Source of the DNA: Streptomyces gossypii
Lineage (GTDB): Bacteria; Actinomycetota; Actinomycetes; Streptomycetales; Streptomycetaceae
Assembly (NCBI RefSeq): GCF_025165795.1
Contig: NZ_JAJAGO010000021.1
Location: 1-64,000 of the forward strand
DNA: 64,000 bases
Direction: 5' to 3'
Below, piece after piece: positions 7,281 to 15,960 of this stretch. Position 1 is the stretch's first letter, and each line of letters begins with the position of its first letter. The notes under the pieces were generated by a model. The model was not told the origin of the DNA, made no database searches, and saw only the letters and a program-made list of their open reading frames with translations. The translations under genes and the position numbers were made by a program.

Positions 7281-8177
7281 GTGAACGCATCTCCCACTTC
7301 GGACAACGCCGACGAATACCCTTCCCGCACCCCGGGCGAGACCCCGGTCTCCCGCTCCTCCGAGGAGTCGCAGCCCGCACGCCCCGCCGAGACGGCCGAG
7401 GCCGCAGCGGGCGCAGCCGCGCGGCTGCGCGAGCTGACCGGGGTGGACAGCCACGACGTCGCACTCGTCATGGGCTCCGGCTGGGTCCCCGCCGCCGAGG
7501 CACTCGGGGCGCCCGAGCGGGAGTTCCCCGTCACCGAACTGCCCGGCTTCCCCGCACCGACCGTGGCCGGACACGCGGGCACGGTGCGCTCGTACCAGAT
7601 CGGCGAGAAACGCGCGCTGGTCTTCCTCGGCCGCACGCACTACTACGAGGGCCGGGGCGTCGCCGCCGTCGCCCACGGCATCCGTACGGCCGTCGCGGCG
7701 GGCTGCAAGACCATCGTGCTCACCAACGGCTGCGGCGGTCTCCGCCCGGGCATGCGCCCCGGCCAGCCCGTACTGATCCAGGACCACATCAATCTGACGG
7801 CCGCCTCCCCCATCGAGGGCTCCCACTTCGTCGACCTGACCGATCTCTACTCCCCCCGGCTGCGCGCCCTGTGCCAGGAGATCGACGGCTCGCTGGAGGA
7901 GGGCGTGTACGTCCAGCTCACCGGGCCGCACTACGAGACGCCCGCCGAGATCGGCATGATCCGCACGCTGGGCGGCGACCTGGTCGGCATGTCCACCGTG
8001 CTGGAGGCCATCGCCGCGCGCGAGGCGGGTGCCGAGGTGCTCGGCATCTCCCTGGTCACCAACCTGGCGGCCGGCATGACCGGTGAACCGCTCAGCCATG
8101 AGGAGGTCCTGCAGGCGGGTCGGGATTCGGCCAGCCGCATGGGTTCTCTGCTCGCCCAGGTACTGCGCAGGATCTGA
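7281..8177 (+). CDS. deoD: Purine nucleoside phosphorylase
   Basis: Phosphorolysis of purine (deoxy)nucleosides to the free base and (deoxy)ribose-1-phosphate. The 298-residue protein has the family core: VALVMGSGWVPAAEALG phosphate-binding start, GRTHYYEGRG, TNGCGGLRPGM, GSHFVDLTDLYSPRLR, and the substrate segment LTGPHYETPAEIGMI followed by VGMSTVLEAIAAREAG. This is the trimeric type related to M. tuberculosis DeoD. The first ~35 residues are Pro/Ser/Ala-rich and not conserved. The GTG start coincides with the predicted transcription start, so the mRNA is probably leaderless. Its product feeds the phosphohexomutase-like gene downstream and deoC. Confidence 0.94.
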   Translation: MNASPTSDNADEYPSRTPGETPVSRSSEESQPARPAETAEAAAGAAARLRELTGVDSHDVALVMGSGWVPAAEALGAPEREFPVTELPGFPAPTVAGHAGTVRSYQIGEKRALVFLGRTHYYEGRGVAAVAHGIRTAVAAGCKTIVLTNGCGGLRPGMRPGQPVLIQDHINLTAASPIEGSHFVDLTDLYSPRLRALCQEIDGSLEEGVYVQLTGPHYETPAEIGMIRTLGGDLVGMSTVLEAIAAREAGAEVLGISLVTNLAAGMTGEPLSHEEVLQAGRDSASRMGSLLAQVLRRI

Positions 8178-8597
8178 GAAGCTGTCGTGGCTGCCCCCCG
8201 TCGGGTGCCGAGTGCCCGGCCGGGGTGACTGCCTGGTGCACGGCCTGGTGCATGGCCTGGTGCACGGCAGCCAGTGGATCAGGTCGTGAGGCAACGGCTT
8301 CTGACGGGAACCCTCACACGGCAGGCGCATCGACTGCCCTGTCGGCGGGCACTCGTGTGGAGAGCGCCGCAATCGGGGCGTGAGGCCGGTCCGCCGTGTC
8401 GGCCGGTTGCCGGCCGAAGGCCCGGCAACCCGTACGGCCCGCTCCGTACCACCCCGTCCATGCCACCCGCCCTACCGCCCGCCCTACCGCCCGAGACGTC
8501 TCACCCAGTCGTCTCACCTGTCCCGCCCGTTCCCCCCGTCCCCACCGCAGCCCCCGCCGCAGCCCCGCCCGTGCCAGCCATCCGAGAGGCAGGAACC
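8178..8597. other. 420-bp gap with short direct repeats
   Basis: No convincing gene. Three tandem 12-bp copies of GCCTGGTGCACG (the middle with T for C) lie at 8231-8266; the right half is a C-rich run of CCGCCC/CCCCGT words that stays open in some frames without homology. Possibly the promoter and leader of the mutase gene, but I see no clear -35/-10. Confidence 0.5.
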
Positions 8598-10298
8598 GTG
8601 CCCACTCAGCCCACCGCGAGCACCCCCATCCCCGGCGAGCTGGTCGGCCGGGCCCGCGCCTGGCTGGCCGAGGATCCCGATCCGGAGACCCGGGAGGAGC
8701 TCGCCAAGCTGATCGAGACCGCCGACCCGGACGAGCTGGCGGACCGCTTCTCGGGCACGCTCCAGTTCGGTACGGCCGGGCTGCGCGGCGAGCTGGGCGC
8801 AGGGCCGATGCGGATGAACCGCGCGGTCGTCATCCGGGCCGCCGCCGGGCTGGCCGGATACCTGCGGGCGGGCGGGCACACCCGCGAGCACCCCGGCGAC
8901 CAGCCGGGCGGGCTTGTCGTCATCGGCTACGACGCCCGCCACAAGAGTGCCGACTTCGCCCGCGACACCGCCGCCGTCCTGACCGGCGCCGGGCTGCGCG
9001 CGGCGGTGCTCCCCCGCCCGCTGCCCACACCCGTACTGGCGTTCGCCGTACGCAGGCTGGGCGCCGTCGCGGGTGTCACCGTCACCGCCAGCCACAACCC
9101 TCCGCGCGACAACGGCTACAAGGTCTTCCTCGGCGACGGCTCCCAGATCGTCGCCCCCGCGGACGCCGAGATCGCCGCCCAGATCGCCGCGATCGGCCCG
9201 CTGTCCGAGGTGCCGCGCCCCACCGAGGGCTGGGAGACGCTGGGAGAGGAGATCGTCGACTCCTACCTCGCCCGTACGGATGCGGTGCTCACCGAGGGCG
9301 CGCCGCGCGAGGTGCGCGTCGTCCACACCGCGCTGCACGGCGTCGGCACCCGCACCCTGCGCGACGCCTTCGTACGGGCGGGATTCCCGGCACCCGTCTC
9401 CGTCCCCGAGCAGGCCGAACCCGATCCGGACTTCCCCACCGTCGCCTTCCCCAACCCGGAGGAGCCGGGCGCGATGGACCTCGCCTTCGCGACGGCCCGC
9501 GCCACCGGCACCGACCTGATCATCGCCAACGATCCGGACGCGGACCGCTGCGCGATCGCCGTCCCCGACCCCGCCAACGAGGCGGAGTGGCGCATGCTCA
9601 GCGGCGACGAAGTGGGCGCACTGCTCGCCACCCACCTGGTGCACAAGCACGCCCGGGGCACCTTCGCGACGACGATCGTCTCCTCCTCACTGCTCGCCCG
9701 CATCGCCGAGGCGGCGCAGCTGCCGTACGAGGAGACGCTGACGGGCTTCAAATGGCTCGCCCGCGCCGACGGCCTGCGGTACGCCTACGAAGAGGCGCTG
9801 GGCTACTGCGTCGACCCCGAGGGCGTACGCGACAAGGACGGCATCACCGCCGCGCTGCTGATCGCCGAACTCACCGCAGAGCTGCGGCTCGCGGGCCGCA
9901 CCCTGACCGACCTGCTCGACGACCTCGCCGTCGAGTACGGCGTGCACGCCACCGACCAGCTCTCGGTGCGGGTCGAGGACCTCTCGCTGATCGGCAAGGC
10001 GATGGACCGGCTGCGCGCCACCCCGCCGACCACCCTGGCGGGGCTCCCGGTCACCTCGGTCGACGACCTCAGCAAGGGCTCCCCCACGCTGCCCCCCACG
10101 GACGGGCTCCGCTACCGGCTGGCGGACGGCGCGGCCCGCGTCGTCGTCCGGCCGAGCGGCACCGAGCCCAAGCTGAAGTGCTATCTGGAGGCGTTCGTCC
10201 CGGTCGCCGACGCCACGGCCCTCCCCGACGCCCGCACCGCGGCCCGGCGCGTCCTGGACGCCCTGAGCACAGACGTGAGCGCGGCAGCGGGCGTCTGA
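8598..10298 (+). CDS. Phospho-sugar mutase (phosphoglucomutase/phosphomannomutase family)
   Basis: Moves phosphate between C1 and C6 of hexoses (or C1 and C5 of pentoses). The 566-residue protein shows LQFGTAGLRGELGAG at the start of domain 1, the catalytic phosphoserine loop VTVTASHNPPRDNGYK, the magnesium loop NDPDADRCAIAV, the sugar-binding GDEVGALLA and LTGFKWLA segments, and the phosphate-binding loop RPSGTEPKLK at the C-terminus. GTG 8598 is chosen because AGAGGCAGGA precedes it and homology begins soon after; the open frame upstream is low-complexity. Following deoD, a role in converting (deoxy)ribose-1-phosphate to the 5-phosphate is plausible, as well as a hexose role. M. tuberculosis has pmmB in the same place. 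Confidence 0.9.
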   Translation: MPTQPTASTPIPGELVGRARAWLAEDPDPETREELAKLIETADPDELADRFSGTLQFGTAGLRGELGAGPMRMNRAVVIRAAAGLAGYLRAGGHTREHPGDQPGGLVVIGYDARHKSADFARDTAAVLTGAGLRAAVLPRPLPTPVLAFAVRRLGAVAGVTVTASHNPPRDNGYKVFLGDGSQIVAPADAEIAAQIAAIGPLSEVPRPTEGWETLGEEIVDSYLARTDAVLTEGAPREVRVVHTALHGVGTRTLRDAFVRAGFPAPVSVPEQAEPDPDFPTVAFPNPEEPGAMDLAFATARATGTDLIIANDPDADRCAIAVPDPANEAEWRMLSGDEVGALLATHLVHKHARGTFATTIVSSSLLARIAEAAQLPYEETLTGFKWLARADGLRYAYEEALGYCVDPEGVRDKDGITAALLIAELTAELRLAGRTLTDLLDDLAVEYGVHATDQLSVRVEDLSLIGKAMDRLRATPPTTLAGLPVTSVDDLSKGSPTLPPTDGLRYRLADGAARVVVRPSGTEPKLKCYLEAFVPVADATALPDARTAARRVLDALSTDVSAAAGV

Positions 10299-10312
10299 CC
10301 ATGATCGCTCGC

Positions 10313-10340
10313 ATGACAGCGCAACACGACGCGATACACT
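10313..10340 (+). promoter_or_regulatory. Leaderless promoter of the Phd/VapC-type module
   Basis: ATGACA (10313-10318), a 16-bp spacer and TACACT (10335-10340) make a good promoter. Seven bases after the -10 comes the antitoxin ATG, so the mRNA should be leaderless. Confidence 0.55.
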
Positions 10341-10347
10341 GACACAC

Positions 10348-10626
10348 ATGAAAACCATCACGCAGCGCGAGCTGGCCGCTCAGTCCAAGGCCGTGCTCGA
10401 CGACGTCGAAGCGGGCACGGTTTATCGCGTCACGCGCAACGGGAACGAGATCGCCGAGGTGCGGCCCATAGAGCCACGGCGACGCTTCGTCCCCGTGGCC
10501 GAGCTCCAGCGCAAATGGCAGCACGCACCACAGGTCGACGCGACCCGGATGCGCGCCGAGGCCGACGAGTTCTACGGCACTGAGGACCGAGTGGATGATG
10601 ACGCTGATCCGTGGCGGCGTCGGTGA
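10348..10626 (+). CDS. Phd/YefM-type antitoxin
   Basis: A 92-residue DNA-binding antitoxin. Its first 45 residues follow the Phd/YefM pattern (MKTITQRELAAQSKAVLDDVEAG, then VTRNGNEIAEVRPI); the C-terminal half, with FVPVAELQRKWQ and an acidic-charged tail, should be the toxin-neutralising part. It shares four bases with the following PIN-domain toxin (GTGA overlap), the usual translational coupling of such pairs. Autorepression through the upstream promoter is typical of the family and inferred here. It interrupts the nucleoside-gene stretch and is accessory by nature. Confidence 0.85.
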   Translation: MKTITQRELAAQSKAVLDDVEAGTVYRVTRNGNEIAEVRPIEPRRRFVPVAELQRKWQHAPQVDATRMRAEADEFYGTEDRVDDDADPWRRR

Positions 10627-11027
10627 CCACACAGCGCGAGCATGGTTTGCTCGATACCTGCGTCATCATCGATCTCCCGAGCATCGATCCGATCCTGCTC
10701 CCGATGAACGCCGCCATCCCGACGCTGGTACTCGCTGAACTGTCCCAAGGCGTGGCCATGGCCAAGGATCCGGTGGAAGTGCTCGCCCGTGCGCAGCGGC
10801 TTTCGGACGCCGAAACGGAATTCGCGAGCATTCCCTTCGACCGGGAAGCGGCACGACGGTTCGGCACCATGGTGGCGCTCACGATCAGGGCTGGTCGTGA
10901 TCCGCGCCCGCGCCGGACGGACTTGATGATCGCTGCCACGGCTGCCGCAAACGGGCTCGCCCTTTTCACACGGAACGCCGACGACTTCAAGGGGATGGAA
11001 GACGCCGTGGAGATTCTGGCCGTGTGA
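10623..11027 (+). CDS. vapC: PIN-domain toxin, VapC-like
   Basis: A ribonuclease toxin of 134 residues. The PIN active-site acidic residues are visible: D in GLLDTCVIIDL near the N-terminus, E in LVLAELSQGV, D in RRTDLMIAATA and D in FTRNADDF at the C-terminus. GTG 10623 overlaps the antitoxin stop as GTGA; GTG 10611 would add only four codons. VapC toxins cleave tRNA or rRNA, but the target cannot be read from sequence. The upstream partner is Phd/YefM-like, which is one of the known partners of VapC. Confidence 0.87.
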   Translation: MTTQREHGLLDTCVIIDLPSIDPILLPMNAAIPTLVLAELSQGVAMAKDPVEVLARAQRLSDAETEFASIPFDREAARRFGTMVALTIRAGRDPRPRRTDLMIAATAAANGLALFTRNADDFKGMEDAVEILAV

Positions 11028-11041
11028 CGGGCCACCACCGA

Positions 11042-12181
11042 TCAGCGCGTCAGGTACAGGACCAGCAGTCCGATCGCTCCCAGGAGGGTCGGGATCATCA
11101 GCTCGTATGCCCAGCGGACCGCGACCGGGCCCGGGGTGCAGGGGGCCTCGCCGTCCTCACCGTGGCGGAGAGCCAGCTCACGCAGCTCGTCGATCGCCTG
11201 GTCGGAGGCGGCACGCTGCTCGCTCATGTCCGCCTCGCTGACGACGGCCTGCTTACCGAAGCCCATGAAGCCGTTGCGCGGCGGCTGCCCGGCCTGCACG
11301 CGCTCGTTGTGCCGGTGCACGCCCTTGCGGGCACGCAGCGAGACCGGGATGGACCACAGCTGGTACTTGGTCCCGTCCGCGATCACCTCGCTGGTGTACC
11401 CGGCCTGGAGCGACTCGACCGAGGTCCACGGCACGGTGATGGTCCGCATCGGGTTGCGGACACGCAACCGCTCCTTCCCCGCGAACACGGCGGGCCGCAG
11501 CGTGTACGCCGTCACGGCCGGAGCGAAGAACAACAGCCCGCAGAGGGTGACCCAGGGGGTGCGGCCACTGCCGTTCAGGACGGCATCGAAGCCGAGCCAC
11601 CCGGCGAGCGCGAGCAGCGCGACGCCGCTGGCCACTGCCGACGGCGACCGGAAGCAGCGATCGGCGTACGTCGGCTCCTGCTCGCCCCCGCCGCCCTTGC
11701 CACGCGATGTGCGCTTCGCGGCGGCCGCATCTCCCGCGCCTCTCTGCGCAGCCCCGGCCTCACGACCGGACCCGCCGGAGCCCCGGCCATCCTTCTTGCC
11801 TGCGGACTTGCCTGCGGACTTGCCGGCGGCGCGAGCCGAGCCCTCGTCCTGTGCGGCCGCGCCCTTCCGCGCGCCACCGGGCTTCCGCCCGGCCTCACCG
11901 CTCCGGCCGGAGCCTCCGTCGCCGTCGGCACCCTCCGCACCGTTGCCCGCAGCTCCGGCCCCGGCTTCACGGCGAGCCGTGCGCCCGGCCTCACCGGAGC
12001 GCCCGTCTGCCCCGCCGTCGGCACCCGAGCGGCGTTCCGCGCCGCCCTCCGCGCGGGACGCGCGAGCCGCATCCGGCGAGCCCTCGCCGCGGGTCGCCGG
12101 GCCTCCGCGCGCAGCGCGCACCGCGCCGTCGTCGTCCTTGCCGCGCACAGCGCCCCGCTGCGCTTTCTGCTCGCTCGTCAT
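11042..12181 (-). CDS. Membrane protein with PH-like domain and long low-complexity N-terminus
   Basis: A 379-residue protein. Residues 1-185 are almost only Gly, Ala, Arg, Ser, Lys and Glu (disordered, net basic toward the end, with repeated AGKSAGKSAGKK). Two membrane segments follow (around SAVASGVALLALAGWLGF and VTLCGLLFFAPAVTAY), then a bacterial PH-like beta domain (LRVRNPMRTITVPWTSVESL, VIADGTKYQLWSIPV), and a last membrane segment at the C-terminus. ATG 12181 is the first start after the deoC promoter region and fits a basic-rich cytoplasmic head. No enzyme motif. The function is unknown; an orthologue at this place beside deoC is usual in Streptomyces as far as I recall. Confidence 0.75.
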   Translation of the reverse strand: MTSEQKAQRGAVRGKDDDGAVRAARGGPATRGEGSPDAARASRAEGGAERRSGADGGADGRSGEAGRTARREAGAGAAGNGAEGADGDGGSGRSGEAGRKPGGARKGAAAQDEGSARAAGKSAGKSAGKKDGRGSGGSGREAGAAQRGAGDAAAAKRTSRGKGGGGEQEPTYADRCFRSPSAVASGVALLALAGWLGFDAVLNGSGRTPWVTLCGLLFFAPAVTAYTLRPAVFAGKERLRVRNPMRTITVPWTSVESLQAGYTSEVIADGTKYQLWSIPVSLRARKGVHRHNERVQAGQPPRNGFMGFGKQAVVSEADMSEQRAASDQAIDELRELALRHGEDGEAPCTPGPVAVRWAYELMIPTLLGAIGLLVLYLTR

Positions 12182-12260
12182 GAGGGTGATTGTGCCCGAC
12201 CGTCCGTTTGCCGGACATTGCGGTCCGGCATCGATCCCCAGGAGTGCACTACAGAGGACG

Positions 12261-12279
12261 CTACGCGTGTAGATATGCT
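12261..12279 (+). promoter_or_regulatory. deoC operator variant and -10 box (leaderless)
   Basis: CTACGCGTGTAG (12261-12272) matches the nucleoside palindrome at 11 of 12 positions. TATGCT (12274-12279) follows one base later and places the transcription start at about 12286, which is a GTG in the deoC frame. Confidence 0.65.
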
Positions 12280-12285
12280 CGGGTG

Positions 12286-13269
12286 GTGACCATGTCTTCT
12301 GCGCCCACTGTTCCCCCCTTGGCGGACGTGACCGCGTCCGACGCCTCACTGCGCCGTTTTCTGCACGGTCTGCCCGGTGTCGACGCCGTGGGGCTCGAAG
12401 CCCGCGCCGCGATGCTCGGCACCCGTTCGGTCAAGACGACGGCCAAGGCGTACGCCATCGATCTGGCCATCTCGATGATCGACCTGACGACGCTGGAGGG
12501 CGCGGACACCCCCGGCAAGGTCCGGTCGCTGTGTGCCAAGGGCCTCAGCCCCGACCCGACCGACCGCACAGCTCCCCAAGTCGCGGCCATCTGCGTCTAT
12601 CCGGACATGGCGGCCACCGCCAGAGCCGCGCTCGCCTGCTCCGGGGTGCGTGTCGCCTCCGTGGCGACGGCCTTCCCCGCGGGCCGCTCCGCGCTGCCGG
12701 TCAAGCTCGCCGACACCCGTGACGCGGTGGCCGCCGGTGCCGACGAGGTGGACATGGTGATCGACCGTGGCGCCTTCCTGTCCGGCCGCTACCTCCAGGT
12801 CTACGAGGAGATCCGTGCGGTACGGGAGGCGTGCGTACGCCCCGAGGGCTCGACCGCCGCCCCCGCCCACCTCAAGGTGATCTTCGAGAACGGCGAGCTG
12901 TCGACGTACGACAACATCCGCCGCGCGTCCTGGCTGGCGATGCTCGCGGGCGCGGACTTCATCAAGACCTCCACCGGCAAGGTCGCCGTCAACGCGACCC
13001 TTCCGAACACCCTGCTGATGCTGGAGGCGGTGCGTGACTACCGCGCCGCGACGGGCACCCAGGTCGGGGTGAAGCCCGCGGGCGGCATCCGCACCTCCAA
13101 GGACGCGATCAAATACCTGGTGATGGTGAACGAGACGCTGGGCGCCGACTGGCTGAGCCCCGAGTGGTTCCGCTTCGGCGCCTCCAGCCTCCTCAACGAC
13201 CTGCTGATGCAGCGCCATAAGCTGAGCACCGGGCGCTACTCCGGTCCCGACTATGTGACGGTGGACTGA
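12286..13269 (+). CDS. deoC: Deoxyribose-phosphate aldolase
   Basis: Cleaves 2-deoxyribose-5-phosphate to acetaldehyde and glyceraldehyde-3-phosphate, the last step of deoxynucleoside use. The 327-residue protein has AAICVYPDM, VASVATAFPAG, ADEVDMVIDRGAFLSG, the Schiff-base lysine segment ADFIKTSTGK and the proton-relay lysine VKPAGGIRTSKDA. Either GTG 12286, which coincides with the predicted transcription start, or ATG 12292 two codons later may be used; the first ~35 residues are variable. The next gene starts 5 bp after the stop and encodes an aldehyde dehydrogenase, so the acetaldehyde product can be oxidised by the same operon. Confidence 0.95.
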   Translation: MTMSSAPTVPPLADVTASDASLRRFLHGLPGVDAVGLEARAAMLGTRSVKTTAKAYAIDLAISMIDLTTLEGADTPGKVRSLCAKGLSPDPTDRTAPQVAAICVYPDMAATARAALACSGVRVASVATAFPAGRSALPVKLADTRDAVAAGADEVDMVIDRGAFLSGRYLQVYEEIRAVREACVRPEGSTAAPAHLKVIFENGELSTYDNIRRASWLAMLAGADFIKTSTGKVAVNATLPNTLLMLEAVRDYRAATGTQVGVKPAGGIRTSKDAIKYLVMVNETLGADWLSPEWFRFGASSLLNDLLMQRHKLSTGRYSGPDYVTVD

Positions 13270-13274
13270 TCACC

Positions 13275-14768
13275 ATGGCATCCGACACCACGCAGCCGCA
13301 CCCCCACCCGCACCCCGCACCCGAACCCGACCCGTTCAGCCCCTTCGCGTACGCCCCCGCCCCGGAGTCCCGGGCGATCGTCGACATCGCGCCGAGCTAC
13401 GGCCACTTCATCGACGGCGAGTTCCGCGAGGCGTCCGACGGCAGGGTCTTCAAGACCATCGCCCCCGCCTCAGAGGAGGTGCTCTCCGAGGTCGCCCAGG
13501 CGAGCACAGAGGACGTGGACGCGGCAGTGCGGGCCGCCCGCAAGGCGTTCACGGGCTGGGCCGCCCTGCCCGGCTCCGAGCGCGCCAAGTACCTCTTCCG
13601 TATCGCCCGGATCATCCAGGAGCGTTCGCGCGAGCTGGCGGTGCTGGAGACCCTGGACAACGGCAAGCCCATCCGGGAGACCCGCGACGCGGACCTGCCG
13701 CTGGTCGCCGCGCACTTCTTCTACTACGCCGGCTGGGCCGACAAGCTCCCGTACGCGGGCTACGGCGCCGATCCCCGGCCGCTCGGCGTCGCGGGCCAGG
13801 TCATCCCGTGGAACTTCCCGCTGATGATGCTGGCCTGGAAGATCGCGCCCGCTCTGGCCACCGGCAACACCGTCGTCCTCAAACCGGCCGAGACCACCCC
13901 GCTGTCCGCCCTCTTCTTCGCGGACATCTGCCGTCAAGCCGGCCTGCCCAAGGGCGTCGTCAACATCATCACCGGGGACGGCTCGTCCGGCGCGGCGCTG
14001 GTGGAGCACGAGGGTGTGGACAAGGTCGCGTTCACCGGCTCCACCGCCGTCGGCAAGATGATCGCCCGTACGGTCGCGGGCACCCGCAAGAAGCTCACAC
14101 TGGAGCTGGGCGGCAAGGGCGCGAACATCGTGTTCGACGACGCGCCGGTGGACCAGGCGGTCGAGGGCATCGTCAACGGCATCTACTTCAACCAGGGCCA
14201 GGTGTGCTGCGCGGGCTCGCGCCTGCTGGTGCAGGAGTCGGTGCAGGAGGAGGTCCTGGACGCGCTCAAGCGGCGGCTGACCACGCTGCGCGTCGGCGAT
14301 CCGCTGGACAAGAACACCGACGTCGGCGCCATCAACTCCGCCGCGCAGCTGGCCCGGATCACCGAGCTGACGGAGGCGGGTGAGGCGGAGGGCGCCGAGC
14401 GCTGGTCCCCGTCCTGTGAACTGCCCACCGCCGGCTACTGGTTCGCACCCACCGTGTTCACGAACGTCACGCAGGCGCACCGGATCGCGCGTGAGGAGAT
14501 CTTCGGCCCGGTGCTCTCCGTCCTCTCCTTCCGCACCCCCGACGAGGCGGTGGCGAAGGCGAACAACACGCCCTACGGCCTCTCCGCCGGGATCTGGACG
14601 GAGAAGGGCTCGCGCATTCTGCAGGTCGCACAGCAGCTGCGCGCAGGCGTCGTCTGGTCCAACACGTTCAACAAGTTCGACCCGACCTCGCCGTTCGGCG
14701 GCTACCAGGAGTCGGGCTTCGGCCGTGAGGGCGGTCGGCACGGTCTGGAGGCATACCTCGATGTCTGA
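13275..14768 (+). CDS. Aldehyde dehydrogenase family protein
   Basis: NAD(P)-dependent oxidation of an aldehyde to an acid. The 497-residue protein is full length: IPWNFPLMMLAWKIAPAL and the cofactor loop FTGSTAVGKM, general base Glu in LELGGKGANIV, catalytic Cys in FNQGQVCCAGSR, and EEIFGPVLSVL with SPFGGYQESGFGREGG near the end. The first 30 residues are His/Pro-rich and unconserved. It starts 5 bp after deoC and overlaps the next, shorter dehydrogenase-like gene by 8 bp. The context suggests acetaldehyde or a related product of deoxyribose breakdown as substrate; this is inference. Confidence 0.92.
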   Translation: MASDTTQPHPHPHPAPEPDPFSPFAYAPAPESRAIVDIAPSYGHFIDGEFREASDGRVFKTIAPASEEVLSEVAQASTEDVDAAVRAARKAFTGWAALPGSERAKYLFRIARIIQERSRELAVLETLDNGKPIRETRDADLPLVAAHFFYYAGWADKLPYAGYGADPRPLGVAGQVIPWNFPLMMLAWKIAPALATGNTVVLKPAETTPLSALFFADICRQAGLPKGVVNIITGDGSSGAALVEHEGVDKVAFTGSTAVGKMIARTVAGTRKKLTLELGGKGANIVFDDAPVDQAVEGIVNGIYFNQGQVCCAGSRLLVQESVQEEVLDALKRRLTTLRVGDPLDKNTDVGAINSAAQLARITELTEAGEAEGAERWSPSCELPTAGYWFAPTVFTNVTQAHRIAREEIFGPVLSVLSFRTPDEAVAKANNTPYGLSAGIWTEKGSRILQVAQQLRAGVVWSNTFNKFDPTSPFGGYQESGFGREGGRHGLEAYLDV

Positions 14769-15633
14769 CAGCGCGGCGCGGCTGAGCGTCATGAAGACCT
14801 ACAAGCTCTACGTCGGGGGCAAGTTCCCCCGCTCCGAGAGCGGACGGGTGTACGAGGTGACCGGCTCCAAGGAAAAGTGGCTCGCCAACGCCCCGCTGGC
14901 CTCCCGCAAGGACGCGCGGGACGCGGTGGTGGCGGCGCGCAAGGCGTTCGGCGGCTGGTCGGGCGCCACGGCGTACAACAGGGGCCAGATCCTCTACCGG
15001 ATCGCGGAGATGCTGGAGGGCCGCCGGGATCAGTTCGCGGCCGAGGTCGCCGCCTCCGAGGGCCTTTCCAGGTCGAAGTCGGCGGCCCAGGTGGACGCGG
15101 CCGTCGACCGCTGGGTCTGGTACGCGGGCTGGTCGGACAAGGTCGCTCAGATCGCGGGCGGCGCGAACCCGGTCGCGGGCCCCTTCTTCAACCTCTCCTC
15201 CCCCGAACCGACCGGCGTGGTGGCCGTGCTGGCACCGCAGGAGTCGTCATTCCTCGGCCTCGTCTCCGTCCTCGCCCCGGTGATCGTCATGGGCAACACG
15301 GCCGTGCTGGTGGCCTCCGAGGACCGCCCGCTGCCCGCGCTCTCGCTCGCCGAGGTGCTGGCGACCTCCGATCTGCCGGGTGGCGTTGTCAACGTGCTGT
15401 CGGGCCGTACGGCGGAGATCGCGGCGCCGCTGGCCGCGCACCAGGACGTCAACGCGATCGACCTCGCGGGTGCGGGCGAGGCGCTGGCCAAGGAGCTGGA
15501 GATCGCGGCGGCGGACAACCTCAAGCGCACGCTGCGCCCCTCGTCCGCCCCGGACTGGGCGGCCGATCCGGGCACCGGGCGGCTGATGCCCTTCCTGGAG
15601 ACGAAGACGGTCTGGCACCCGATGGGGATGTGA
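14761..15633 (+). CDS. Truncated aldehyde-dehydrogenase-like protein lacking the catalytic Cys domain
   Basis: A 290-residue protein that resembles the N-terminal, cofactor-binding half of an aldehyde dehydrogenase (YKLYVGGKFPRSESGR, AVVAARKAFGGWS, YRIAEMLEGRR, then PTGVVAVLAPQESSFLGLVSVLAP). It ends after the region corresponding to the second half of the Rossmann domain: there is no GQxC segment and no catalytic Glu motif, so it should not be an active dehydrogenase. The ATG sits inside the last codons of the full-length enzyme, implying coupled translation. It is open from end to end without decay, so a regulatory or complex-forming partner role is more likely than a pseudogene. Another start, ATG 14791, is possible. 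Confidence 0.83.
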   Translation: MSDSAARLSVMKTYKLYVGGKFPRSESGRVYEVTGSKEKWLANAPLASRKDARDAVVAARKAFGGWSGATAYNRGQILYRIAEMLEGRRDQFAAEVAASEGLSRSKSAAQVDAAVDRWVWYAGWSDKVAQIAGGANPVAGPFFNLSSPEPTGVVAVLAPQESSFLGLVSVLAPVIVMGNTAVLVASEDRPLPALSLAEVLATSDLPGGVVNVLSGRTAEIAAPLAAHQDVNAIDLAGAGEALAKELEIAAADNLKRTLRPSSAPDWAADPGTGRLMPFLETKTVWHPMGM

Positions 15634-15652
15634 GGCCCGTGGGTGGCGGATC

Positions 15653-15691
15653 GTGGCGTAGTGCGGCCTTCAGATGGCCGTAGTACGCCAC
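15653..15691 (+). terminator. Terminator of the deoC-aldehyde dehydrogenase operon
   Basis: GTGGCGTAGTGCGGCC (15653-15668) and GGCCGTAGTACGCCAC (15676-15691) pair at 14 of 16 positions around the 7-base loop TTCAGAT, 20 bp after the stop codon. No T-run. Confidence 0.75.
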
Positions 15692-15715
15692 GCACCCGCC
15701 GGTCGCCGCACACGG

Positions 15716-15960
15716 GCCGCGCTGCGACTCCTCGCTCATGGGCCACGACCGTCCGTACTCGCTGGAGACCCCGGCGGGCCGGATCGTGGAGCTGCCGTCG
15801 CCCTGCGGCGCCTCGTCGCGTACGCGCAGGGCCGGGGCGATGTGCGCTTCGCCCGCTGCGGGGACGTCGCCCGGACGGCGCAGGCCGACCCCGCTCTGCC
15901 CGTGCGGGATGCGGGCCCGGCCGCAGAGTACCTGGCGGCGTACCCGTACGGGCAGCGCGC
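15716..15960 (+). pseudogene. Decayed fragment resembling a polysaccharide deacetylase
   Basis: Two pieces in different frames resemble the C-terminal part of a carbohydrate esterase 4 protein: HDRPYSLETPAGRIVELP from about 15740 in one frame, and RRLVAYAQGRGDVRFARCGDVAR from about 15804 in another. No start, ribosome binding site or catalytic NodB motifs remain. Best read as a deletion remnant with a frameshift. The assignment is from memory of family sequence, so moderate at best. Confidence 0.35.

Noticed and set aside
8178..8597. Coding extension of the phospho-sugar mutase to 8274
   Set aside because: The extra 108 codons are Pro/Arg-rich, not conserved in the family, and GTG 8598 has a purine-rich ribosome binding site.
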